A stretch of DNA of 6,346 nt. Origin: an uncultured Isosphaeraceae bacterium. Lineage in GTDB: Bacteria > Planctomycetota > Planctomycetia > Isosphaerales > Isosphaeraceae. This document shows positions 1 through 6,346 of this stretch, piece by piece (positions within the stretch are counted from its first letter, which is position 1; each line of letters opens with the position of its first letter). The notes under the pieces are model-generated. The model was not told the DNA's origin. It saw only the letters and a program-made list of their open reading frames with translations, and did not search any database. A program made the position numbers and the translations under genes. The stretch is taken from the NCBI GenBank assembly GCA_937907405.1, contig CALCIC010001008.1, positions 1 through 6,346 on the forward strand. Reading direction: 5' to 3'.

Positions 1-326
1 CCGCCGATGAGGCGACGGATCGCATAGGGGCCGATCCGCATCGTCTCGTCGACGTCGAGCCAGCCGAACTTGCGAGGTCGTCCCGAGCCCATCGTGCCAA
101 GCCGACTCTCGAGATCGACCCAAAACACGTGACCTTCAACAACCTGAAGGTAGACGTGACGTCGGCTCACAAGTCGGTGGTCGAGCGGCACGTCGGCACG
201 TTGGTCGCGGCCGATCAGCGCAAACGGCTGATGCAAAAGTCGAACGCCGGTCTCCTGGGCGCCTTCCGCCTCCACGGCGAGCTGGAGAGCCTCGGGCATG
301 CGACACGCGTCCAAGAACGACTTCAT
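1..326 (-). CDS. FHA-domain protein, N-terminal part (cut by window edge)
   Basis: The reading frame runs leftward from an ATG at 326 and is open to the window edge, giving 108 residues without a stop. The protein begins MKSFLDAC. Residues about 28-106 form a forkhead-associated (FHA) domain, a fold that binds phosphothreonine peptides: a beta strand with FALIGRD (35-41), the Gly-Arg pair at 39-40, the VSRRH motif (53-57, Ser54 and His57), then VDLESRLGT (70-78) and a late RIGPYAI strand (97-103). In the canonical motif the last block reads as S-x-N-G-T; here Leu76 stands where Asn is usual, so classical phosphothreonine binding may be altered. The start is supported by a weak AGG-containing stretch about nine bases upstream; a GTG at 368 is an alternative. 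There is no signal peptide in the visible part, so it is probably cytoplasmic. The remainder, perhaps with another domain, lies outside the window. The gene is divergent from rfbA. FHA identity is firm, cellular role unknown. Confidence 0.85.
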   Translation of the reverse strand, partial: MKSFLDACRMPEALQLAVEAEGAQETGVRLLHQPFALIGRDQRADVPLDHRLVSRRHVYLQVVEGHVFWVDLESRLGTMGSGRPRKFGWLDVDETMRIGPYAIRRLIG

Positions 327-527
327 TGGAATCGACCTATTCGTATCGCCAAGAACGGGAGCCGTCACACGGTCTTCGGAGCGGCGAAACCAGCGAATGG
401 TTTGGTCCCAACTCGACCGGATTCGCGAAAGCCGCCGCGCAACGCCCGTCATGCCGTCGATAACCACGCGACGCCGCCCCCTCTAGTGTACTAACCCTGC
501 ACCGTTCCGGCAAAACAGACGGAATGT

Positions 528-556
528 TTGAGTTCTTCCAGGCAAATCGGTAGGCT
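528..556 (+). promoter_or_regulatory. Candidate sigma70-type promoter for rfbA
   Basis: TTGAGT at 528-533 (four of six matches to TTGACA) is followed after exactly 17 bases by TAGGCT at 551-556 (three of six matches to TATAAT). Transcription would start near 563 and leave a leader of about 100 bases before the rfbA ATG. The spacing is ideal but the -10 box is poor, so this is a suggestion only. Confidence 0.2.
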
Positions 557-651
557 GGCCGAGAATTCGAGGACGCGACCGGCACGCTCGAATCCGCGCC
601 CGTGGCACGTCGACGGTCCCGACGGGGGCTGACGCGCCGAGTTCTAACGTT

Positions 652-655
652 GAGG
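652..655 (+). promoter_or_regulatory. Ribosome binding site of rfbA
   Basis: GAGG at 652-655 lies 11 bases before the ATG at 667. The spacing is a little long but it is the only Shine-Dalgarno-like sequence at a usable distance; an AAGG at 662-665 is too close to the start. It agrees with the ATG at 667, which places the nucleotide-binding motif at the usual distance from the N terminus. Confidence 0.45.
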
Positions 656-666
656 ACCAACAAGGC

Positions 667-1572
667 ATGTTCCGCAAAGGCATCATTCTCGCGGGGGGCG
701 CCGGCACCCGGCTTTATCCGATCACGCGAGCCGTCAGCAAACAACTGTTGCCGATCTACGACAAGCCGATGATCTATTATCCGCTGTCGACCCTGATGAT
801 GGCGGGAATCCGCGAGATCCTACTTATCTCCACCCCTGAGGATATCGGCAACTTCGAGCGCGTCCTCGGCGATGGAACCCAGTTCGGCATCTCCATTCAA
901 TACGCCGTGCAGCCCAACCCCGGAGGTCTGGCTCAGGCCTTCTTGATCGGCCGCGAGTTCATCGCCGGAGACAACGTCGCGCTGATCTTGGGAGACAACA
1001 TCTTCCACGGGCAGGGCTTCCAGGCGATGCTCGACCGAGCCGGCGGCCTCGAATCAGGGGCGACCGTGTTCGCCTACCCAGTGAAGGACCCCGAGCGTTA
1101 CGGCGTCGTCGAGTTCGACGACCGGGGCGCGGCCCTTTCGATCGAGGAGAAACCGGAACGGCCGAAATCGCATTATGCGGTGACCGGACTTTACTTCTAC
1201 GATCATCGGGTCGTCGACGTGGCCTCCCGCTTGAAGCCGTCTCCGCGCGGCGAACTGGAAATCACGGACGTCAATCGGATCTATCTGGAAGAAGGTCGGC
1301 TCCGCGTCGAGATTTTCAGCCGAGGCTTCGCCTGGCTCGACACCGGGACGATCGATTCGTTGATCCAGGCGGCCAACTACGTCGAGACGATCGAAGCGAG
1401 GCAAGGCTTCAAAATCGCGTGCCTCGAAGAAGTGGCCTATCGCCAGGGCTTCATCGACGCCGGAGACCTGGAGCGACTCGCCCAGAAACTTCCCAACGAC
1501 TACGGGCGATACATCAGGGAGTTGGCGCGGGAGACGCCCCCTCCCCCGGCTGGAGGGGCGGCCCGAAGCTGA
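667..1572 (+). CDS. rfbA: Glucose-1-phosphate thymidylyltransferase (RfbA/RmlA)
   Basis: This cytoplasmic enzyme joins dTTP and glucose-1-phosphate to give dTDP-glucose and pyrophosphate, the first step of dTDP-L-rhamnose synthesis and of other dTDP-sugars used in surface polysaccharides. The 301-residue protein has the family signature in order: the nucleotide-binding loop LAGGAGTRLYPIT (8-20, with Arg15), SKQLLPIYDKPMIYYPLSTLM (24-44, with Lys25), GDN at 109-111 (Asp110, a metal ligand), IEEKP at 159-163 (Lys162, sugar-phosphate contact), and WLDTGT at 223-228 (Asp225, second metal ligand). These numbers agree with those I recall for Pseudomonas RmlA. The family is usually about 290 residues; the extra is a proline-rich tail, PPPPAGGAARS, whose DNA forms a hairpin. 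No rfbB, rfbC or rfbD lies beside it: the left neighbour is divergent and the right neighbour convergent, so it appears monocistronic. The family is certain; which dTDP-sugar it feeds cannot be told from this window. Confidence 0.97.
   Translation: MFRKGIILAGGAGTRLYPITRAVSKQLLPIYDKPMIYYPLSTLMMAGIREILLISTPEDIGNFERVLGDGTQFGISIQYAVQPNPGGLAQAFLIGREFIAGDNVALILGDNIFHGQGFQAMLDRAGGLESGATVFAYPVKDPERYGVVEFDDRGAALSIEEKPERPKSHYAVTGLYFYDHRVVDVASRLKPSPRGELEITDVNRIYLEEGRLRVEIFSRGFAWLDTGTIDSLIQAANYVETIEARQGFKIACLEEVAYRQGFIDAGDLERLAQKLPNDYGRYIRELARETPPPPAGGAARS
1535..1560 (+). repeat. GC hairpin inside the 3' end of rfbA
   Basis: CGCCCC at 1535-1540 pairs with GGGGCG at 1555-1560. After a one-base bulge (C1541) the stem continues with TCC at 1542-1544 and GGA at 1552-1554, leaving a seven-base loop. 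It lies just before the rfbA stop and encodes most of the proline-rich tail. It may stabilise the transcript 3' end or act with the next hairpin, or it may only reflect proline and glycine codons in GC-rich DNA. Confidence 0.4.
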
Positions 1573-1592
1573 TCCCCAAGCACAAGGGCCGA

Positions 1593-1637
1593 CGACGGCG
1601 GGCCGGGGGTCGCAACGATCCCCCCGGTTCGCCGTCG
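1593..1637 (+). terminator. Strong GC hairpin between converging genes, probable rfbA terminator
   Basis: Positions 1593-1609 pair with 1621-1637 as a continuous 17-base-pair stem around an 11-base loop (1610-1620). Two of the pairs (1601-1629 and 1602-1628) are G-U in the plus-strand transcript. In the minus-strand transcript the same two positions become C-A mismatches, so the structure favours rfbA RNA, starting 21 bases after its stop codon. No T tract follows on either side, so it is not a textbook intrinsic terminator. It could act as a U-less terminator or as a 3' stabiliser for one or both genes. Confidence 0.5.
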
Positions 1638-1651
1638 CGGACGCGATCCGA

Positions 1652-4600
1652 TCAATCCAGGGCGCTGACGACTTGCTGGTAAACGCCCAATTCCAGCGGG
1701 TGCAGATTTCCCTTGACCAGCCCCAACGTCCGGGCCTTCTCCAGGCTCTCCTTGGCCGCCGGCTTGTCGCCCGCCTCGAGAGAGGCCTGGGCGAGATGGA
1801 AATACTTGACCGCCGAGGGGGCGATGGCCACCGCGTCCTCCAGGTCCCGGATCGCCAGCTTGCTCTCGCCGGCGCTCAGGTGGACGATCGCGCGAGTGTC
1901 GAGGAACTCGGGGATCGGCCCTTGAATGGCGATCGCGCGGTTGATGAGTTCGAGCGGCACGGCGCTCTTCTCGCCCTTGAGGGCCATGAGCCAGGCCAGG
2001 TTGTTGAGCGGAACGACGTCGCCGTTGCTGAGGGCGATCGCCCGCCGATAAAGCGCCTCGGCGTCGGCGTACCGATTTTGACGCTCGCGGATGTTGCCCA
2101 TGGCGATGAGGAACAGCGACGACTTGGGATTCTGCTGGATGCTGCGTTCAACCCAACGGCTGACCCGCTCGACCTGGGCCGCGTCGATCTCGGTCTTGGC
2201 TGAGAACAAGACGTCGAGAACGGTGCTCACGAGCGCGCCCGGGTTGGGCGTCGAAGTCCAGAGGGGATCGCAAACGTCGATCGCCTCCTTGGCGCGTCCC
2301 CGCCTCCCCAGGAACGCGACGTACTCCAGCCGGTCCTGTAACCGCGACGACGCGGTGGCGTTCAGTTTGAAGAGTCGCTCGGCCAGGTCGTTCTGCTCAA
2401 GGTCTTCGGCCAGGCGGGCGGTCGCCAGGGCCAGGACGGGCGACAGCCCCGGCCGTTCGGCGACCGTCTTGAGCTTCGCGACCGCCTCGTCGATCCGACC
2501 CTGAGTCTTGTCGAGGCGGGCCTGAAGCGACAGGACGTTGAACGCGTCGGGTTGAATCGCCTTGAGCTGGTCGATGAGCCCCTGCGCCTCCTCGGCCGCC
2601 TGACGGTCCTCGGCCGATTTAATCTGCGGGATCAACTGCGCCGCGTACTGCACGAGGATCGCCACCCGGCTGTTGAGTTTCTGAGGCGTGTCGATCGCCT
2701 TCGACTCCTCGAGCAGTCGCCGGTACTCGGACTGAGCCTTGCTCCATTCGCCGTTGGCTGCGTAAATTCGGGCCAACAGAAACTGGTCCTCGGCGGTCGA
2801 CACCCGGTCGTTGTTCAGCTTCTCCAGGATCTCGACGGCCTTCTTGCGATACGAAGGGGTCTTCTGAGCCTCGTAGATCCGGGCCACGACCCGAAGGTCC
2901 TCGGGCGTCTCGATCGGCTTCGAGTCGGAACCGCCCGAGGGGTTGAAGATGGCCAAGGCCTTGATCGCCTGGGGGTAGTCGCGTTGGAGTTCGCTCCGAA
3001 CCACGTAGCTCAGGGCCAGCGTCCGCCTCGCCCAGTCGAGGTCGGCGGCGTTGAAATCGCCAGGTCGCTTGAGCACTTCGGTCAACAGGGACTCGACCTC
3101 GGGGAGTTGGTTGGTTCGGAGCAGGAACTCGGTGGTCGCCCGTCGCAGGGCGAATTCGCCGGGCTTGGCGGCCTGGGCCTTCTCGTACCAGGTCTTCGCC
3201 TCGTCGAACCAGATGGCTTTCTGGGGCTCGCGCGTGGCCGCCTGGTAGCCCTGGCCGATCAAGTCGGCGCACTGGGCCATGGTCATGGCGAGGTTGTCGG
3301 CCGGGACCGCTTTCTGAAGATCCTTCACGGCCTGTTCGGCCTTGTCGATCTGCTTGCTGGAAACGAGGTACTGGACCAGGGCGACCCAACGGTTGGCGTC
3401 GGAACGATCCAGAGCCACCGCCTTGTTGAGTTCCGCCTCGGCCTCGTCCGGGCGCTTCTCCGCGAGCAAAAGCTGGACGAGCAAGATGCGTTCGGCGAAA
3501 CTGTCGGGACGCGCCTCGACCCGCTGGCGGACGATCTCCAAAGCGCTCTTGTAATCCTTGTCGCTGATCACGCTGTTGAGGACGGTGCGTTCCAGGCCGC
3601 TGAGTTCGCCGTTGCCGCTGAGAATGGGGACCTTGTTCCAGAGTTGGGTCACTTCGGCGGTGCGTCCCGAGGCGACCAGCATCTCCGTCCCGCGGCGGAC
3701 GACCGCCAGATTGCGCTGGCCCATGTCGACGGCCTGGCGATAGAGGTCGGCGAGGCGGCTCTGCCGTTGCTTCTTGTCGTTCTCGTCGGTGGCGAGTTTC
3801 AGGTCTTCCTCGTCGAGCTTCGCAGTCGCCAGGGGGATCACCGACCAATCAGGGCGGCGCGCGCTGAGCTCGGCCAACATGGTCCGCGCCTCGGATCGCA
3901 ACCTCGCCTGCTCGGCCGGGTCTTTCTTCACCTTCGCCTGCCAGATCTTGTACTCGACCTCGCCGTACCGGGCGTTGTTGCTCTCAGGCCCCTCGATCCG
4001 CCTGATTTCCGCGAGGGCCTGTTCGATGAACGCCTTGTCGTCGGCCTGGATTCCAAGGCTGAGCAGCAGGAGTCGGGGCTGAAGGTCGTTGGGCGCCATC
4101 GAGGCCGCCTGCGCCATGAGTCGGGCGGCGCCGGCGGGGTCGTCCCTGCGCGACAACTCGGCGGCGACCGCCTGCAACACGTCGACTCGCTGCTCGGTGG
4201 GAAGGGCGTTCAGATTCTCAGTCACGGCCGTCAGGGCGGCGGTCGTATCGGGGCCGCCCCGGGCCGCCAGGATCTTGGCTCGCGCGATTCGGAATTCGAA
4301 TTGATCGCCCAGCTTCGCCTGGGCGTCGTCGAGGACCTTCAACGCCGCCGGGAAATTCGTCTGCAAACCGGCCAGGGCCGCCCAGAGCGACGCAACGCCT
4401 GGTCCCTTGGAATCGCGGCCGACGGCCGCTTCCAGCACCGACTTGGCCTCCGACGACTTGCCCTGAGCCTGAAGGACCCGCGCCTTGGCGAGCACCGGCT
4501 GCGGGGCCTGGGGCGCGTCCTTCGCCGCGAGGGCGATCAAGTCCTCGATCTCCTTCCAGTCGCGTCTCGTCTCGGGGGTCCGCTGATTCCGAATCAGCAG

Positions 4601-6019
4601 TTGATCCACCAGAAGCAAACGGACCTGGGGCACCTGGGGCGCCAGCTTGCGATACTCGTCGATCGCCTGATCGACCTCGCCCTGCGCGGCAAGGTCGGCG
4701 ATCCATTCGACCCGGACCGAGATGTTGTTCGGGTTGTCGCGGACCGAGCTGTTCAGGGCGGCGCGCTGGCGTTCGGGATCGCCCAGGTGGGCGTAGCACC
4801 TGGAGATCAGGTCGTTGACGCTCGCCCTCAAGGCGAGTTGGTTGGAGAGGTCGAGCGATTGAAGCTTCTCGACCAGGATCCTCCTCGCGCCCGTCCAATC
4901 CTTCATATTGACGGCGTAATACGCTTCATAATAATCGAGATATTGAGGATTCAGGCCGATCCGCGCCATCTCCACGATCTGCGCCTTGAGTGCGACGGTG
5001 GCGCCGCGCTGGGCGAGCTTGTCGGCGAGGCTGATCCGCAATTCCAGGCTGTCGGGCACCTGTTCGACGCCTTGCAGAAGGATCTCCTCGGCGACTTCCG
5101 GCTTGCCGGATCGGTATTGCTCGATGTTCGCCAGCATCATGTAGATCGAGACGTTCCTGGGGTCGGCCTCTCGGCCCGCCTTGAGGATTCGCGCGGCCTC
5201 CTCCAGGTTGGGGGGCTTGGCCTCGGCGGCGACCCGCGCCAGTTCCAGATAGATCGAGGCTTCCTTCGGCGCCAGCTTGAGGGCCTCTTCATAGTCGGCG
5301 ACGATCTTCTTCATGGCTTCGGGAGACGAGTCGAACGCCCTGAGATAGCGGCCTCGCACGAGATAGCTGTGATAGTTCTTCGAATCGGACTGGACCATCT
5401 CCTCGATCGCCTGGTCGGCCTCGGCGGTCTTCTTGAGGCGTTCTCGAAGCAGAGTCGCCATCCGCTGATAGGCGTCGAATTTGTCGGTCTCGGGCACGCC
5501 GTGCGCCAGGGCGCTCTTGTACGAGGCCGCCGCGGCTTCGTGCTCGCCGAGGGTTTCGCGGCAGCGGCCCATCAGGTACTCAAGGGCGCCGTCGTCGGGC
5601 TTGGCGTTCAAGAGGATCTCAAGGTTGTCGCGGCCCAGGCGGGCGTTCCCCCCTCCTCCGTTGGTGGCCAGAATCTCGGCCAGCAGGCGCCGCACGTCCA
5701 GCCGTCCGGGCTCCCGGTCGAGAATCTGGTTGTAGATCGCCTGGACCTGGCTGAGCCGGGCCGGTGTCCTGGATCCCTTGAGCAGGACGTCCGCGAACTT
5801 CAGCTTGGCGTCGAGGTCGTCGGGAAACACCTGGACGTGCTGGATGTAAAGCTGCTCCGCGGTCTCCAGGTCTCCGCGCTCGACGGCCCGTTCCGCCTCG
5901 GCGAGGTTCGCCCCTCCCAGCCGAGCCACCTGGCGACGCTGAATCAAAAAGACCGAGACGATCGCCAAGACCAAAACCACGGCCACGACGGCCAGGCGTT
6001 TCACTGTCTTCGGCCCCAT
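1652..6019 (-). CDS. Giant membrane-anchored TPR-repeat protein
   Basis: The 1455-residue protein starts with a short basic segment (MGPKTVKR) and a single hydrophobic helix at about 9-26, then consists almost wholly of tetratricopeptide-type helical pairs. Clear units include about 38-70, 143-176, 254-288, 289-322, 841-874 and 1077-1108, and four in a row at 1300-1437 (for example RYADAEALYRRAIAL at 1316-1330 and ESKLAIRDLEDAVAIAP at 1385-1401). Degenerate repeats fill most of the rest. A glycine run at 121-124 and a low-complexity stretch at 1026-1040 look like linkers. I see no enzymatic motif, lipobox or second membrane segment; only four cysteines occur. TPR superhelices bind other proteins, so this is probably a scaffold held at a membrane by its N terminus. 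Charges flank the helix on both sides, so topology is unclear. The ATG at 6019 is chosen over an in-frame ATG at 6100 because it has a ribosome binding site and puts the helix at the N terminus. It resembles in general style the TPR proteins of exopolysaccharide/PEP-CTERM loci, but that link is speculative. Confidence 0.9.
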   Translation of the reverse strand: MGPKTVKRLAVVAVVLVLAIVSVFLIQRRQVARLGGANLAEAERAVERGDLETAEQLYIQHVQVFPDDLDAKLKFADVLLKGSRTPARLSQVQAIYNQILDREPGRLDVRRLLAEILATNGGGGNARLGRDNLEILLNAKPDDGALEYLMGRCRETLGEHEAAAASYKSALAHGVPETDKFDAYQRMATLLRERLKKTAEADQAIEEMVQSDSKNYHSYLVRGRYLRAFDSSPEAMKKIVADYEEALKLAPKEASIYLELARVAAEAKPPNLEEAARILKAGREADPRNVSIYMMLANIEQYRSGKPEVAEEILLQGVEQVPDSLELRISLADKLAQRGATVALKAQIVEMARIGLNPQYLDYYEAYYAVNMKDWTGARRILVEKLQSLDLSNQLALRASVNDLISRCYAHLGDPERQRAALNSSVRDNPNNISVRVEWIADLAAQGEVDQAIDEYRKLAPQVPQVRLLLVDQLLIRNQRTPETRRDWKEIEDLIALAAKDAPQAPQPVLAKARVLQAQGKSSEAKSVLEAAVGRDSKGPGVASLWAALAGLQTNFPAALKVLDDAQAKLGDQFEFRIARAKILAARGGPDTTAALTAVTENLNALPTEQRVDVLQAVAAELSRRDDPAGAARLMAQAASMAPNDLQPRLLLLSLGIQADDKAFIEQALAEIRRIEGPESNNARYGEVEYKIWQAKVKKDPAEQARLRSEARTMLAELSARRPDWSVIPLATAKLDEEDLKLATDENDKKQRQSRLADLYRQAVDMGQRNLAVVRRGTEMLVASGRTAEVTQLWNKVPILSGNGELSGLERTVLNSVISDKDYKSALEIVRQRVEARPDSFAERILLVQLLLAEKRPDEAEAELNKAVALDRSDANRWVALVQYLVSSKQIDKAEQAVKDLQKAVPADNLAMTMAQCADLIGQGYQAATREPQKAIWFDEAKTWYEKAQAAKPGEFALRRATTEFLLRTNQLPEVESLLTEVLKRPGDFNAADLDWARRTLALSYVVRSELQRDYPQAIKALAIFNPSGGSDSKPIETPEDLRVVARIYEAQKTPSYRKKAVEILEKLNNDRVSTAEDQFLLARIYAANGEWSKAQSEYRRLLEESKAIDTPQKLNSRVAILVQYAAQLIPQIKSAEDRQAAEEAQGLIDQLKAIQPDAFNVLSLQARLDKTQGRIDEAVAKLKTVAERPGLSPVLALATARLAEDLEQNDLAERLFKLNATASSRLQDRLEYVAFLGRRGRAKEAIDVCDPLWTSTPNPGALVSTVLDVLFSAKTEIDAAQVERVSRWVERSIQQNPKSSLFLIAMGNIRERQNRYADAEALYRRAIALSNGDVVPLNNLAWLMALKGEKSAVPLELINRAIAIQGPIPEFLDTRAIVHLSAGESKLAIRDLEDAVAIAPSAVKYFHLAQASLEAGDKPAAKESLEKARTLGLVKGNLHPLELGVYQQVVSALD

Positions 6020-6026
6020 GAGAAAT

Positions 6027-6032
6027 CCCTTC
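6027..6032 (-). promoter_or_regulatory. Ribosome binding site that fixes the TPR gene start
   Basis: On the minus strand GAAGGG lies seven bases before the ATG at 6019, a good Shine-Dalgarno match and spacing. The upstream in-frame ATG at 6100 has no comparable site and would place 27 residues (MHVCFGGG...) before the membrane helix. This favours the shorter, 1455-residue protein. Confidence 0.7.
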
Positions 6033-6163
6033 TTGTTCGCGGTGCGGAGACCCCGATGCACGTTCTCACTCAGAAATCCGCCGCCGAAACACACATGCAA
6101 CCAATTTCATAATCCAGCCGTTGCGTCATACGTCGATGCGAGGCATGCGCGACTGTTAAACCT

Positions 6164-6192
6164 AACATAGTTCATACGAACCGAGGTTCGAA
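6164..6192 (-). promoter_or_regulatory. Candidate promoter of the TPR gene
   Basis: On the minus strand TTCGAA (6192-6187) and TATGTT (6169-6164) are 17 bases apart, matching TTGACA and TATAAT at three and four of six positions. Transcription would start near 6157, with a leader of roughly 140 bases. The local sequence is richer in A and T than its surroundings, as promoters often are. The boxes are weak and the call is tentative. Confidence 0.2.
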
Positions 6193-6213
6193 ATCAGGAC
6201 GACCCGATTTCGA
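6177..6213. repeat. Two overlapping inverted repeats upstream of the TPR gene
   Basis: CGAAC at 6177-6181 is the perfect inverse of GTTCG at 6186-6190 across a four-base centre. TCGAAATC at 6188-6195 is the perfect inverse of GATTTCGA at 6206-6213 across ten bases. The two share 6188-6190, so as RNA or cruciform only one could form fully at a time. They overlap the candidate -35 box, which fits a regulator binding site, but no regulator is known and short inverted repeats do occur by chance. Confidence 0.35.
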
Positions 6214-6346
6214 CTTCAGTTCCCCACGGTCGGACCGCGCGGCCGACGACGGCGGCTCGGCTCGTCCACCCACGATTAACCGGACATACCTGACGGTTGG
6301 CAGTCTCGGGCCACCCGCGACCCCTCCCCGGCCGATTTTACCTGAC

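Larger units (their letters stand above)
327..666. other. Divergent intergenic region, no gene seen
   Basis: These 340 bases separate the FHA gene (leftward) from rfbA (rightward). Open frames here are short, overlap the real genes on the opposite strand, and encode Arg/Pro-rich protein with no recognisable motif. I see no tRNA or other RNA gene. The stretch should carry promoters for both genes; the only one I can suggest is the candidate at 528-556. A weak imperfect hairpin (503-509 with 520-526, ten-base loop, one G-T pair) lies upstream of that candidate, and I assign it no function. Confidence 0.6.
6020..6346. other. Upstream region of the TPR gene, no gene seen
   Basis: This 327-base stretch up to the window end carries no convincing gene on either strand. 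Only the in-frame upstream extension of the TPR gene (from 6100) and the end of a shadow frame enter it. It contains the TPR ribosome binding site, a weak promoter candidate and two overlapping inverted repeats, each listed separately. An eight-base direct repeat TACCTGAC occurs at 6287-6294 and at the window end, 6339-6346. Confidence 0.55.

Noticed and set aside
129..494. A 121-residue plus-strand frame near the left edge
   Set aside because: About half of it lies opposite the FHA domain, whose GR and SRRH motifs are convincing. The plus frame has no recognisable motif.
503..526. A weak hairpin in the divergent region, considered as a terminator
   Set aside because: It has a seven-pair stem with one G-T pair and a ten-base loop, no convincing T tract, and no gene end on either strand near it.
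337..744. A 135-residue minus-strand frame between the FHA gene and rfbA
   Set aside because: It runs across the rfbA ribosome binding site and first codons, is Arg-rich, and shows no domain or plausible ribosome binding site.
1673..2203. A 176-residue plus-strand frame at the 3' end of the TPR gene
   Set aside because: It is the same kind of antisense shadow and lies opposite the four clearest TPR units.
4905..4950. A locally AT-richer patch inside the TPR gene, considered as a sign of insertion
   Set aside because: The frame continues through it, and the composition is explained by a run of Tyr, Asn and Met codons (YLDYYEAYYAVNM) within a TPR-like helix.
2552..6112. A 1186-residue open frame on the plus strand, opposite the TPR gene
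   Set aside because: It is in the antisense register whose codons exactly oppose those of the TPR gene. Stops there require TTA, CTA or TCA codons in the real gene, which are rare in GC-rich DNA, so the frame stays open by composition. Its protein is rich in Arg, Gly, Leu and Asp with no domain, while the minus frame shows a membrane anchor and TPR repeats.
6183..6200. GAGGTTCGAAATC, which looks like a tRNA T-arm
   Set aside because: The bases before the loop (CGAGG) do not pair with those after it (TCAGG), and no acceptor, D or anticodon arm is found around it.

Overview
The window is GC-rich bacterial DNA with three genes: a partial FHA-domain gene (minus strand, cut by the left edge), a complete rfbA/rmlA sugar-nucleotide gene (plus strand), and one very large TPR-repeat gene (minus strand) that fills about 70% of the window. 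High GC, long antisense shadow ORFs, a giant membrane-anchored TPR protein and a small FHA protein beginning MKSFLDAC point to a planctomycete, possibly of the Isosphaeraceae. That placement is inference from protein style and recollection, since no marker gene is present.

Layout. Positions 1-326 (minus) encode the first 108 residues of the FHA protein. Positions 327-666 are a divergent intergenic region with no convincing gene and one weak promoter candidate for rfbA. Positions 667-1572 (plus) are rfbA, glucose-1-phosphate thymidylyltransferase, with all the catalytic motifs I know to look for. Positions 1573-1651 lie between two converging genes and hold a strong GC hairpin that probably ends rfbA transcription. 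Positions 1652-6019 (minus) are the TPR gene (1455 residues), starting at an ATG with a good ribosome binding site. Positions 6020-6346 are its upstream region, with two overlapping inverted repeats and a weak promoter candidate.

How the genes relate. rfbA is flanked by a divergent and a convergent gene, so it seems to be transcribed alone rather than in an rfbBDAC operon. It would supply dTDP-glucose, the precursor of dTDP-L-rhamnose and related sugars for surface polysaccharide. The TPR protein looks like a membrane-anchored scaffold with no enzymatic domain; a link to polysaccharide or envelope assembly is possible but rests only on adjacency. I see no mobile element, CRISPR array, RNA gene or clear evidence of a new multi-gene system. 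The points most worth a second look are the giant TPR protein, the FHA variant lacking the usual Asn, the tandem hairpins at the rfbA 3' end and the inverted repeats upstream of the TPR gene.
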